Part shown: piece by piece, positions 9,201 through 19,900 of the stretch
How positions within the stretch are numbered: position 1 is the stretch's first letter
Layout of the letters: each line of letters begins with the position of its first letter
Origin: Patiria pectinifera
Lineage: Eukaryota; Echinodermata; Asteroidea; Valvatida; Asterinidae
Direction: 5' to 3'
DNA length: 64,000 nt
NCBI GenBank assembly: GCA_029964075.1
Contig: CM057149.1
Span: forward strand, 29,588,197-29,652,196
The notes under the pieces: model-generated
Databases searched by the model: none
The model's input: only the letters and a program-made list of their open reading frames with translations
What the model was told of the DNA's origin: nothing
Position numbers and translations under genes: made by a program

Positions 9201-11128
9201 CCGCGGTAGCTATATTAAGGTAGTGTCCATGTCGTATATAAGCAAATCCTTATATGGAGATTGGCGCACGCGTTGCGCGTAATGCACGATGTCGAGCAGA
9301 ACGCAGCTGTGCCGGTGTGTAGTGTAAATTTAGCACTACGAAGATACTGACTCACTGGTAGTATTGCGCATGCCTACGTACGTACAAGCACGTTTGTTTA
9401 TGGTGAAAATCGAGGATTTTCTTTTGTTCCTCTTCCCGTTTCCTTTGTTTTGTACTTTTTCGCAACAGCTCTCATTGGTTTTGTACACGTTTTCCAACCG
9501 AGGAGTCCTCGATTCGGTTTCTGCCCTCGACTCGTCGATGATGTTGCACGTGTGTGTCCTCGATTTACACCATAAACAAACGTGTGTGCATTGTGAACGT
9601 TCAAACAATAAAACGGTGACTAAAAGGCCCTGCCTTTCAAAGGAATCTAAATTTCATGTGACACTGGAAAAGTGTTTAAGACCAGCCAGCCGGTCTTTAT
9701 CAACCGTTTAAAACCGGACACGTGACGGTCTCTCAACCAATAGGAATGGGTTAACTGTCTTGCGTATTTGTGAATAATGGTTACTACATTTGCCCAATTT
9801 TCAAACCAATAATGATGATTTTTAAAGCTATAATTTAAATCTGTCCAGGCTTTCATAGAATCATGACTGTAAAGCAACCTTTTGACGAACGTCTGATACA
9901 TCTTTGCAGTATGCAAATTTACAGAAAAGTGTCCAAAGCTGTTGATTGGTCCAAACATGCATGGCAGCCTCCACGGTGTAATTGATGTGTAAGGATCTGA
10001 CGAGTTTCCCGTCAGTATAGAACTCTCTCCAAACGTCGATTTCAGAACTGAAAGAGGCACACAAAACGGTAATTTGCGCTTCAGCATTTTTTTTTTAAAG
10101 AATCCCTTTTGAAAGCTGGAATACCTGAGGTTTTAACGTAAAAGTGTTTTTACATGTACCTTTAAAGTTTGTATGGAACAAAAGAAATGGGTATGGTATT
10201 AGGACTCCCTTGTGCAAATAATAAAGTATACATAATTATACTATAGACCTTGCTATCGGGCGCTCGACAACCCCTATAGCCTAGGCCTAAAACATTCTGC
10301 CGAATGCTAAATATTTTTTATTTTCTTTTTCATTTTTACTCAATCTAACCCCTAGGGTGGGGCGTGGCACTCGAACGACAAACCCATTGTTTGTCCATTC
10401 ATCACTATCGATTTTTTAACATTAAAAACGGTCATTATGATACAAGATAAAAGTCCTTTTAACTTGTGTCTGAATGTGATACTTGATTTTTTTTTTAATA
10501 CAATGTAAGGAAGTGTCTTTTAGGAGGCACCGTATATTGGCACATCGCCCAACTTCTTTTACGAATGTACAGGTCAATGGTTACATTACACGTGTACTTA
10601 AACCGCTCGGCCCGCCATGCGCCTATGCAGTGCGCGCGAAAATCATCCATTCCAGTCTACACACGTACACCAACGTGTGAGTATCGTATAGTCGATGTAA
10701 CCAACCATTTTACTTATGAAGACCGGACTGTGCAATTGCTGTTCATTCTCATTTCATTGTGTCACTATTACTGCCACTACTGGTCGAAGTTTTAGTTTAT
10801 AGTATGTTACTAAAAATGAGTGGTTTTGAGGTGAATTGGCAGTGAGATTCACGTGCAAATCTAATGTATATCTCGACTACTGTTTCATGTTGGGTTTATC
10901 ATGGCGACTGTTGTATGTTGTACACTTGCGTTTCCATTACAGACACACTCTCGGGAAAAATGGTCCGGATAACATTGTTAACTTATTTCTTATGATGGGA
11001 CTGCGGTTTGGCCTAAGTCAATTGAGCGTGATCGGCTGACTGATAAGGTTTACATACAAAACCCCAAGTCAACGGGGTTTTTGTATAGAAAGCACCCGGA
11101 CCACATTTTGCGAGAGTGTGTCCGTAAT
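9201..11128. other. Intergenic, mostly old duplicated flank DNA
   Basis: About 9850-10080 matches 16365-16690. About 10095-10145 matches 14660-14715. About 10370-10460 matches 14860-14945. Open frames here are short and do not resemble known proteins. No RNA gene was recognised. Confidence 0.5.
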
Positions 11129-12181
11129 GGCTTGAAGCCTGCCGGTAATGCTGAGCCTGCATACTGCCAAAGTTACCAGTGGCATCCCTACATTTTCTCC
11201 TGCAAATAGGACCCATTTTTGGACCCTAAATTTATCAAATCTGCTCTGAGATAATAGCCCAAAAGCTAGGAAGATGATCCTCGGCTATATCCGCACGATT
11301 CCACCGATTTTTAAACGAGACGGTCTCGTTTTTTACAAAAAATTGTGGGGGCACTTTTTATGCAAATTAACGACTCGGACGCGTAGAAATTTTTGAAACC
11401 CTAATCAAAATTATTGCGCCCGCTGTCGGTCTTATTGCGCCATTCTGATATATCTTCTGTCTGGCAACCCCCCCCCCCTCATCCAGCCACTCCCCCCCCC
11501 CCTACCACCACGACCACACCAAAAAAATAATAGTAATTAAATACTGTTAAAAATGTGCTCTTTTATTGAGAAATTCATGAAGCATATTGAAACTGATTGG
11601 ATTTTTCCAAAGTGTCTTTCCCATTTGCAAAAGTTCTTTTTAAAAGCCCATCAACCGGCTTGAAGCCTGCCGGTAATGCTGAGCCTGCATACTGCCAAAG
11701 TTACCAGTGGCATCCCTACATTTTCTCCTGCAAATAGGACCCATTTTTGGACCCTAAATTTATCAAATCTGCTCTGAGATAATAGCCCAAAAGCTAGGAA
11801 GATGATCCTCGGCTATATCCGCACGATTCCACCGATTTTTAAACGAGACGGTCTCGTTTTTTACAAAAAATTGTGGGGGCACTTTTTATGCAAATTAACG
11901 ACTCGGACGCGTAGAAATTTTTGAAACCCTAATCAAAATTATTGCGCCCGCTGTCGGTCTTATTGCGCCATTCTGATATATCTTCTGTCTGGCAACCCCC
12001 CCCCCCTCATCCAGCCACTCCCCCCCCCCTACCACCACGACCACACCAAAAAAATAATAGTAATTAAATACTGTTAAAAATGTGCTCTTTTATTGAGAAA
12101 TTCATGAAGCATATTGAAACTGATTGGATTTTTCCAAAGTGTCTTTCCCATTTGCAAAAGTTCTTTTTAAAAGCCCATCAA
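11129..12181 (+). repeat. Near-perfect 526-bp tandem duplication
   Basis: Copy A is 11129-11654 and copy B is 11657-12181, separated by two bases. They appear identical by eye except for one C in the second of two poly-C runs (11 versus 10). The unit codes for nothing recognisable. It is either a very recent duplication or an assembly artefact. Confidence 0.85.
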
Positions 12182-13454
12182 GTCGATCTTCGCCTCAAAT
12201 GCTGTACATATATTAGGTGTAATCGGGAAAGCGGAGTCCACACAGTCGTACACTGACTTGGCGTTCGGGAAACTGTAACTTTATAGAGTTCTTTAAAACG
12301 TTGAGTATTTGGAACTTTTAAACTATATTAGGCCCTAGACTTCTTAAAAACCTTGCACTTGAAATGAAGAACTTAAGTTGTAGCAGTTGGAATTTACTAT
12401 TTGGAACTTTACTTTATAAACTTAGACTTGCAGCTTGTAGAAATTGTATCTTATTCATTATAGTTCAACCCTAGTTTTGTGAGCCTTTTATGTTGATGTC
12501 ATAAACAAGAAATATTGTAAAGTCGTTGTGAAAGAACAGTATAACAAGTTCATGAGAACAAGCCGGACTCCTGTTTTGGTTGCCTTGGCGTCCTTATTTG
12601 AGCGGACCCTCGTAATGGTGTACAGCTACAACAATATACATGTGTAATTATTACATGTATATTACATGCATGGTGATTCTGTTCCATGCATCTGTCACTG
12701 TCTGCGAATTATACTGAAAATGACCAATGCCGCGTGCTGATCAAAAGCGTATTTTAAAAACTAAACAACTGTAATTTTAATAAGTATAAACACGAGGTTA
12801 AACTTTGTACCCGTTCGTGTGGACAATGCACTTGGGATAAAGAAAGTGCAGAAACGAATTCGACATATTCATGAAACTGCATGATGTATATACGCACTAC
12901 AATTTCAACAGGTCTGCGTTACTTTTGGTTGACTTTTAAGGCAAGAGTTTTGTATGGTTTCGAAGTCATCAAGACGAGTCGGATTTTTGAAGACTTTCAT
13001 TTCAATTAGAGGCTGAACGAGTTTCATGGACGTCTAACTCATATATACCTATACAGTGAACATTTTCTGTCATGAGAGAAGTTAAAGAGTCGTAACTTTG
13101 TTCCATTTCGTTCCACTATTACATCCCCAAAATAGCAACGTACGACCAGACTATAGGGGTGCATACCTATATGTTTTCCAATACTGATGTTCCCCAATAC
13201 CGATTTCCCCTGAAATCCCTACCAATATAACCCTAACCCTAACTCTAAGGATTTGGGGGAACATCGGTAGTGGGGAACATCGGTATTGGGGAGCATCGGG
13301 AAGATCCCAACTATAGTAGGGGCATTTCCCCAACTGTGGTAACACAGTCATACATACTTCATATACATGTACCTTTGTATTGTATTGTATTGTTTTATAA
13401 ATGGTGACGGATGGGGACGGGGAACCAATTAGAGGGAGCCTTTCTTTTGGTAAA
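12182..13454 (+). promoter_or_regulatory. 5' flank of bicupin copy 4
   Basis: 12791-13145 matches 4653-5056, the flank of the orphan 5' region. It ends in a tandem set of short words resembling gggaacatcggtattg (about 13185-13300). The last part holds a probable 5'UTR exon ending at the donor gtaaga, 13455. No promoter element could be assigned. Confidence 0.4.
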
Positions 13455-13551
13455 GTAAGAATTGCAGTAATTAAAAACAGGGGAAATGCATTTTTATTTT
13501 CCTCATTTATGAAACCTTTTTGCTTTCATCTTACATCTTTCAGGTTACATC

Positions 13552-14328
13552 ATGAAAGTCAGCTATGCTGCCGATCTACCCATAATAACTCTACCAAATA
13601 GCGCCCTCACCGGCGTCCAACTCACCAATGACAAGGACTATGCCAAGTTCACGTCATATGAAGCGCGCATCCCGGCCGAGACTACCGTTGCGCTGAGATC
13701 CCCAGACAGCGAGCAAAGCGTCCACATCTATTACTGCATTAGCGGGAAGGGGAAATGCGTCGAGGCTGGCAGTCAAAACCAACGGGAAGTTTTCCCTGAC
13801 ACTGTGGTGGCGCTCTCTTCGGACGTCACCTATGAGTTGACAGTGTCAGCAGAGGGCGGCATGCGTCTGTTCGTAGTCTACTATCCAGACGCCCAGGTGG
13901 TCTACCGATCGCTTGCAGTGGTGCGAAGTCTGTCAGAGGTGGTTGGGACTGACAGGGATATCGACTGGGGAAAAGGCCACAGCCGGCGATATCTCATCAA
14001 ACAAGATGGCTTCCCTCTGGGTATTCACAACACCTGGGTGTATCCGAAGACATGTTCCCGGATGTGCTATATGAATCACATCGAGGGTGCGTACTACATA
14101 GCAGGGAAAGTAACCTACGAGTGGCAGGATACCAGTGGGGATTGGGTTCACGCCACTACGAAAACGGATGGCGCGAACGGCACCAATTACCTCATGAATA
14201 TGCATGACTGTCACGTGGTCAAAGTCTATGACGAAGAAGCCTTGTGTATCTGTATCTTTGATCCTGTTCTGACAGGGGATGAGATTCACCATCTATCAGA
14301 AGGCGGTTTCTCTGGATACAAATCATAG
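13552..14328 (+). CDS. EctC-like bicupin protein, copy 4
   Basis: 258 aa, same architecture and length as copy 1: a degenerate N-cupin (about 26-118) and an EctC-like C-cupin (about 137-258). The C-cupin has W139, R145/R146, H176-x-E178, Y213, H221, C234-x-F236 and E244-x-H246. A clean acceptor (tctttcag, ending 13543) precedes the ATG by 8 bases. The nucleotide sequence for residues about 20-140 is almost identical to copy 1, while residues about 160-258 differ at many sites. This points to gene conversion of the first half or faster change in the catalytic half. The enzyme role is inferred only; the substrate is unknown. A lone annotation of ectoine synthase would overstate what the sequence shows. 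Confidence 0.8.
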   Translation: MKVSYAADLPIITLPNSALTGVQLTNDKDYAKFTSYEARIPAETTVALRSPDSEQSVHIYYCISGKGKCVEAGSQNQREVFPDTVVALSSDVTYELTVSAEGGMRLFVVYYPDAQVVYRSLAVVRSLSEVVGTDRDIDWGKGHSRRYLIKQDGFPLGIHNTWVYPKTCSRMCYMNHIEGAYYIAGKVTYEWQDTSGDWVHATTKTDGANGTNYLMNMHDCHVVKVYDEEALCICIFDPVLTGDEIHHLSEGGFSGYKS

Positions 14329-14339
14329 ACCTGTAAGCC

Positions 14340-14945
14340 TTAATATAGCTCATGCTAACTCATACTTTTCTTTACGATGCTTTGGTGTTCAAGTAGAACA
14401 ATAATTATTTTGCAGCACCTCTCTGAATCTTATACATAGCCAATATTTTTTTTCTTTGTACGATAATAACGGAGCCATCCATCTCATGCTCACTGGATCT
14501 CGGCACAAGGTGAAGGAAATTTCTTAGCTTTATTACCATGCTAATACATAGTAGATCCGTGTCGAGGATGGCAAGTGTGAGATTTTTCAGGATTTTTCTT
14601 GATTTTAGGATTTAGCCTTATTTCAGGATTAGGCCCCTACTAGTTCCTGATTTCAGGAACTTTTAAAGAATCCCTTTTGAAATCTGGAATCCCTGAGGTT
14701 TTACCGTAAAGGTGATATTACATGTACCTAAAAAGGCAAATAAAAACGTGTACATGGGACCCTCGGCCACCTTCAAACGTTCTGCCGAAAAACAATTAGT
14801 TCGTGTTTTTCCCCTTCTTTTTTCCTCAATTTCACCCCTGGGATGGATCATTGCGCTCGAACGACACACTCAAATTCAGTGTTTGTCCATTTATAACTAT
14901 CAATTTTTAACATTAAAAACTTTCAGAATAGGATAAAAGTTCTTT
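14340..14945 (+). repeat. 3' flank of copy 4, shared with other flanks
   Basis: Left part resembles 2990-3175, the middle (14650-14760) resembles 10085-10200, and the right (14860-14945) resembles 10370-10460 and 3170-3240. It is the best-preserved version of the array's 3' duplication unit. No gene is seen here. Confidence 0.55.
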
Positions 14946-15586
14946 TAAATTATGTGTCTGAATGGGATTGTAGACTGCTATTCCGATTTTTTTTAGGGGG
15001 GGGGGCTCACAACAAGCTGGTTTATTCTACTCAAGCTCGTGTTGGAAAAATGAAATCATCCAATAATGATTGACTGAAACAGTCAGTGTTGCCTGAAATT
15101 TTGTCAGGCGGTCGTGACAAAAAGCGGTCTCTGACGATCGCAAGAAAGTTAAGTACGCCCTCTCGCAAGGCAGGCAGCGCAGCTGCAACATGGACGCCCC
15201 CTGTATTTCAACAAGAAATGTATAAACTGATTTGGTCAACAACTGCGAACAAGTTCAAAAAAAGTTAAGCTAAACTGTAAACACTGGGACATGCTATAAC
15301 TGTAAACAGAAGTTTGATTACTCTGGCGCAGGCGCAGTTCTTGCCACAGAGACTAAAGGAAAAGGGGATCTGTGTGAGTAAAACTTTAGTCAAACCATGG
15401 AGGAATGGTCAAACCAGGAGTACACATGTATCATCTCCGTCGTACTTGGCCAGTTTTACAAGCCTGGCAACATGACGCTTGTACTCTGTTGTTAATCTGA
15501 ACGTTGACCACCCTTAATACTCGCTTGTCGTCACTATAGGTTACATGAGAGAAACAGCCCCCAACGGCCACTAAGACCTTGGTAGT

Positions 15587-15793
15587 TTAGGTTCTGTTAT
15601 CATGATGACATTGAATTGAGATGGGGGTCAGTCTTTGCTCAAAATAGACACCACCTTGACTGTCAACTGTTCGCAGGTATATATAGGCAACCGTTCCGTA
15701 CTGCCGCTCTGAGGCATCACAAAAAATGTGCAGGGACCTCTCTGCCATTGCTGTGTAATGATACCACAAGCGGTTGACATACTCCCTCAACAC
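15587..15793 (-). mobile_element. BEL/Pao-like retrotransposon pol relic
   Basis: A 68-codon open stretch contains ERSLHIFCDASERQYGTVAY, which resembles the conserved F-C-D-A-S segment of BEL/Pao polyproteins. Downstream in the same direction the frame is broken and no long reading frame or LTR pair was found. It is a short dead fragment. Confidence 0.5.
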
Positions 15794-15869
15794 GACTCCC
15801 GACTGCTACGCACCCATGGGAAATAATCTAGGAAACATATCAAAAGGTTGCGTCCTCACAGTACAAAAT

Positions 15870-16690
15870 TCGTTCTGAAAAAATGCTCTGATTGTGTTAT
15901 AATTAAGCCCCCCCCCCCCAAAAAAAAAATCGGTATTTTTCGGTTTCTTGTAATATTCTTTTCTTCACGGTCTCAGGAGAACGAACAGCGCAGTACTCGG
16001 GACCTATATATTAATGGACATTTTCGTTTAAGTGAAGTTTCTTGGCTTGTCTTTTAATGGATATAAAGTTTGAGCATTTTAAAATAATTATTAATAATAC
16101 TTTTTTATTATTATTTTTCTTTGAACATCATGATATCTGTCTAGGCTCACAGTCTGGACGGAGAACGAATAGCGCAGTATTCGGGACCTCATTGAGGGAT
16201 ATTTTTGTTCAGTAAACTTTCTTGGCTTGTCTTTTAATCGGAATATAAAATTTGAGCATTTTTAAATAATAACTATAAATACTAATAATATTTCATTTAA
16301 ATATTAATTCTTATGTTTTTTTCTTTCTTTCAGCATATTGTTAAATATGTCTACGGGCTTTCATTACAGAACCATGACTATAAAGCCACCTTAATCGTTT
16401 TGACAAAATGGCCTATTGTGGAAATAACAATAAAGATGCCCGGCTAGTGGGACTCGTGTTAGTACATGCACCATCGATATGATACATCTTTGCATGTACA
16501 TGTTTTTGTAAATTAACAGAAAAGCGTCCAACGCTGTCGATTGGCTCAAACATGCATGGCAGTCTCCACGGTGTATATCATTAAAATATACCGGCATACT
16601 GGAAAGATGTTTTCGTCAATTCTGAACTCTGTTCAAACATCATGATTTCAGAACTGACGGAGGCACAGAAAACTGCAATTTTCGCCGTTA
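15870..16690 (+). repeat. Diverged duplicated flanks near the CNBD2-like 3' end
   Basis: 15880-16060 and 16150-16290 are two relatives of the copy 3 3' flank (8780-8940). 16365-16690 matches 9850-10080. They show that the array's duplication unit once reached this point. No coding region is recognised. Confidence 0.5.
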
Positions 16691-16989
16691 AAGGGCAGCT
16701 GTGACACACTTTTCACTGCAGGTTTATGTGAAAAGTATTGTTGATATGCTTTATTGGCCAGTTAAGTTGACGACAGTTCGCCATGTTTTTTTTTAATCAA
16801 TGACTGCATCGGTTTGCGCTGCTAAAGGCGCGATTAAACAAGTTGAATGGTAAAAATCTGAAAGTTAAGAGGCACGGTTGTCTATAAGCGAGCGTCTGCT
16901 CCACAGAAAGTGTATATAGACAAGGTTCAGGCCTCGTCAAGCCCCGATTTTTCAGAATCATAGCCCCAATCTGTTGGTTTGGAACTAGA

Positions 16990-19900
16990 CTAAAGGCCAG
17001 CAAGGCTCTTCCTCCGCTGTCGCCTCAAGCTGTGCGCCGTGTTGGATAGCGTCTTGGCGCGATGGTCCTGCCACGTCAGTTTCTCTCGTAGATCTCGGAG
17101 TAGGGTCTCCTCGGTAGGGTAGGGCCGGAGCTGGAGTTAGGAAGCATAAAACGTATGATAAGAATAATACACACAGTTATGCAATAACAATACACTGTAC
17201 TACACACAATTAATACAAAAAAAATATTTGGTTCTCACCAAACCAAACGTGCTTTTGCAGTTTTGGTGAGATTCGATTTTTGTTAATTTGATTGAAAAAT
17301 AAATCAATAATTATCGATCTTATTTTAAGACAATGACTGATGTATATTTTCATTGTGTTGCTTTAGAGGCACTTTTTTTTGGGGGGGGGGGACGAACACT
17401 TTTTAAGAGCCTCGTGATATCCCCCTCTCCCCCACCACAAAAAAATGACGCCTCTTCTTGTCAAAGTTCTCGCGATAATTCTTGTTCACCGATGCGCGGG
17501 AAGGGTAAAAGGAAGGCACACGTGCTAGGAGACACACTTGGAGCTTACCAGATCTGTAATAGCTTTGAGGTTGGCCTCTGTGGCGTGCTTGGCGTAGAAC
17601 TTCTTAGCGACAAGGATGCATTCTGCTCCGTTGCTGACGAGGCAAAGACTAGGCTGCTTGCCGAAGGCCATGTCGGAGACTCCCTGAGGCCAGAAACCGA
17701 TAAACAAACCCTGAAATCAACTATCAATACAGTGCTTAAGAAATTGGTTCAGTGCTTAAAGTCAATATTAGTCAAAAGCAGATGTATCCTACCAGTTTCT
17801 GCTGTAATGGTGTCAGCAAGTTAACCGTTCGCTGTACCAACCGTCCTATCAAAGGCACTGCTGGCCGCCCCTTTTTCTTTCACATATTTTTTTTTTATGA
17901 AGGAGCTACATTTATCGTAATTAAGGCACTGTGGGTAGCGTAACTCTACGATCATTGCACGTATATTTTTTCTGTACACTGCCTACGAATGAAGTTAACC
18001 ATGGAACTGAAAACCATGCCCTCATCAATAATACTTACGAAAATTGCACCTGGTTCCAATGTATCTATTTGTACAAAGGTATCTTTCCCTATGCTGGTTG
18101 TTTTTGCCAACTGTAAAAAAAAAATTAAATAAACGTCAACAGAGATTACAAGTTCAAATACTTGTTGCAAACTCACAATAATTGAGATAAAATGTCAGTC
18201 CGCCTCAAAATGCGAATGGATAAGCGTGTTCATGAACTGTTGGAAAAGGATCGTGACATCGATCATTTTATGATTTGTTTTAACGGTGGTCGATTCAAAG
18301 GGGTGGCTGGGTAAGATTTTTTAAGAGGGGTGGGGTGGGTGAGGCATTGCGGTCTGCGTATAGAAAGAGCAATGACCTGAAGGTAGCAGACCAGTAAATA
18401 AACTTCCATAGACCCCAATGGTAAATGCTCCCACTTCAAAAATTCGGAAAAAATACTCACAACTCTCCAAGGTGTTCGAGACGGAGACACACATCAAATT
18501 AAAGCTTATTTCATCATCTTTCATTTTCTTTTCAATTTTTGGGGGGTCAACTGATGACTTTTAGGAGAAATTTCCATCTGAAGACGATCACCCCTGAAAA
18601 TAGTCCTGAAGCCCATCGCCATTTTGAAAAACGTTGCCTACACTCCATTGCAAAATAGAGCGCTTTTAGGGTCCAAATTACATCAAAATAACACAGAACT
18701 GCAAGCTCCCAGTCCTGTGCACGGCTTCCACCCATATTTTTTACAAACCCTCAAGTTCATGGCCCACAGCATGCTCAAATACCGAAGATTTTGAGGGCAT
18801 GCAAATCGTGATTTGGCCGGCGCAGGCAATTTCGGACCGATTTACTGGTCTGCACCCTGAAGCAGTGAATTAGAATGTGCAATAATGTGTGACGACGTCA
18901 TTCGGGGCAATCATTGTAAAAATTCGGGTGGTTTTTTTTAGTACTCGTGTATAGCTATTGACAAGTCGGAGTGGGGGTGGCCTTTTTAGTCACCCCAACC
19001 ACATGGGATCCGCCCTTCATTACTAAAATTATAATATTGTTTTCATCAAAAGAAATGACATGTGGTTGTGTTATTTTCATCGTTACCTGTTCGTCAGTAT
19101 CCAAGTCTTCATCCAGTTGGATTGTCGGGCTCTGCTGGTTTTCAACGTGGGAAGTGTGGCTGCCATCACTGGATTGGCTTGAGGGCGCTCTCGCTGTAAG
19201 AAAAAGAGCGGTATCACCAGAATTTTTACAATATATCTAGAATGGGCAACTAAACGGTTATAAAAGAATCATCATTTCTGATCGTTCTAACGAAATTGAA
19301 TTGTCAAATGGGGCTCGTATAGGCTAAGAGTTTTCCATTCAAAACTCTTCTTATAGTATAATAATTTCAGGGCCTCAGTCAATACAACACATATCTTATG
19401 TTTTAATCATATAGCGTATACATGTACATGACACACACATTAAAAATAAAAACAGATCGATGTCTTACTTTACTCACTGTAAATCTATCGAGCACTGCTA
19501 GGAATGATTCAAAATCCCGGGTAATGTTTAGTTTTACTTAAATTGAAATTCAATTTTATTCAATCTTACTTTTCTCCTGGTCGACTGTACGATTCGTCTC
19601 TGGGTTTGGCGTCTTCTCCGACTGACGGTGTTGTCCTTCATTGATTCTGGGTAGGCGTTTCGTGTGAGTTAAAAAAGGGCCCTGAAAAGAAATTGAAAAA
19701 AAAAATGAAGCGGGCTACCCTTAGTGACGCTGGGGGCGCTATTAAAAGAACAATATTTGACACAATCGAACAATAATTTGTGGCGTTATTTGTTTCGTTA
19801 TATTTGCGGACGCCACGATTTTGCGAACATGACGACTTTTGCTGTTCTAACTTGATTAAATAGGGTGTGCCATCCCACCCCCACCCACAAGAGACCCCCG

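Noticed and set aside
9647-10087. 146-codon open frame on the - strand
   Set aside because: It lies in duplicated noncoding flank; the related segment at 16365-16690 does not keep the frame.
13215-13245. ccctaaccctaac as an interstitial telomere repeat
   Set aside because: Only two complete units with a variant third; too short to mean more than chance.
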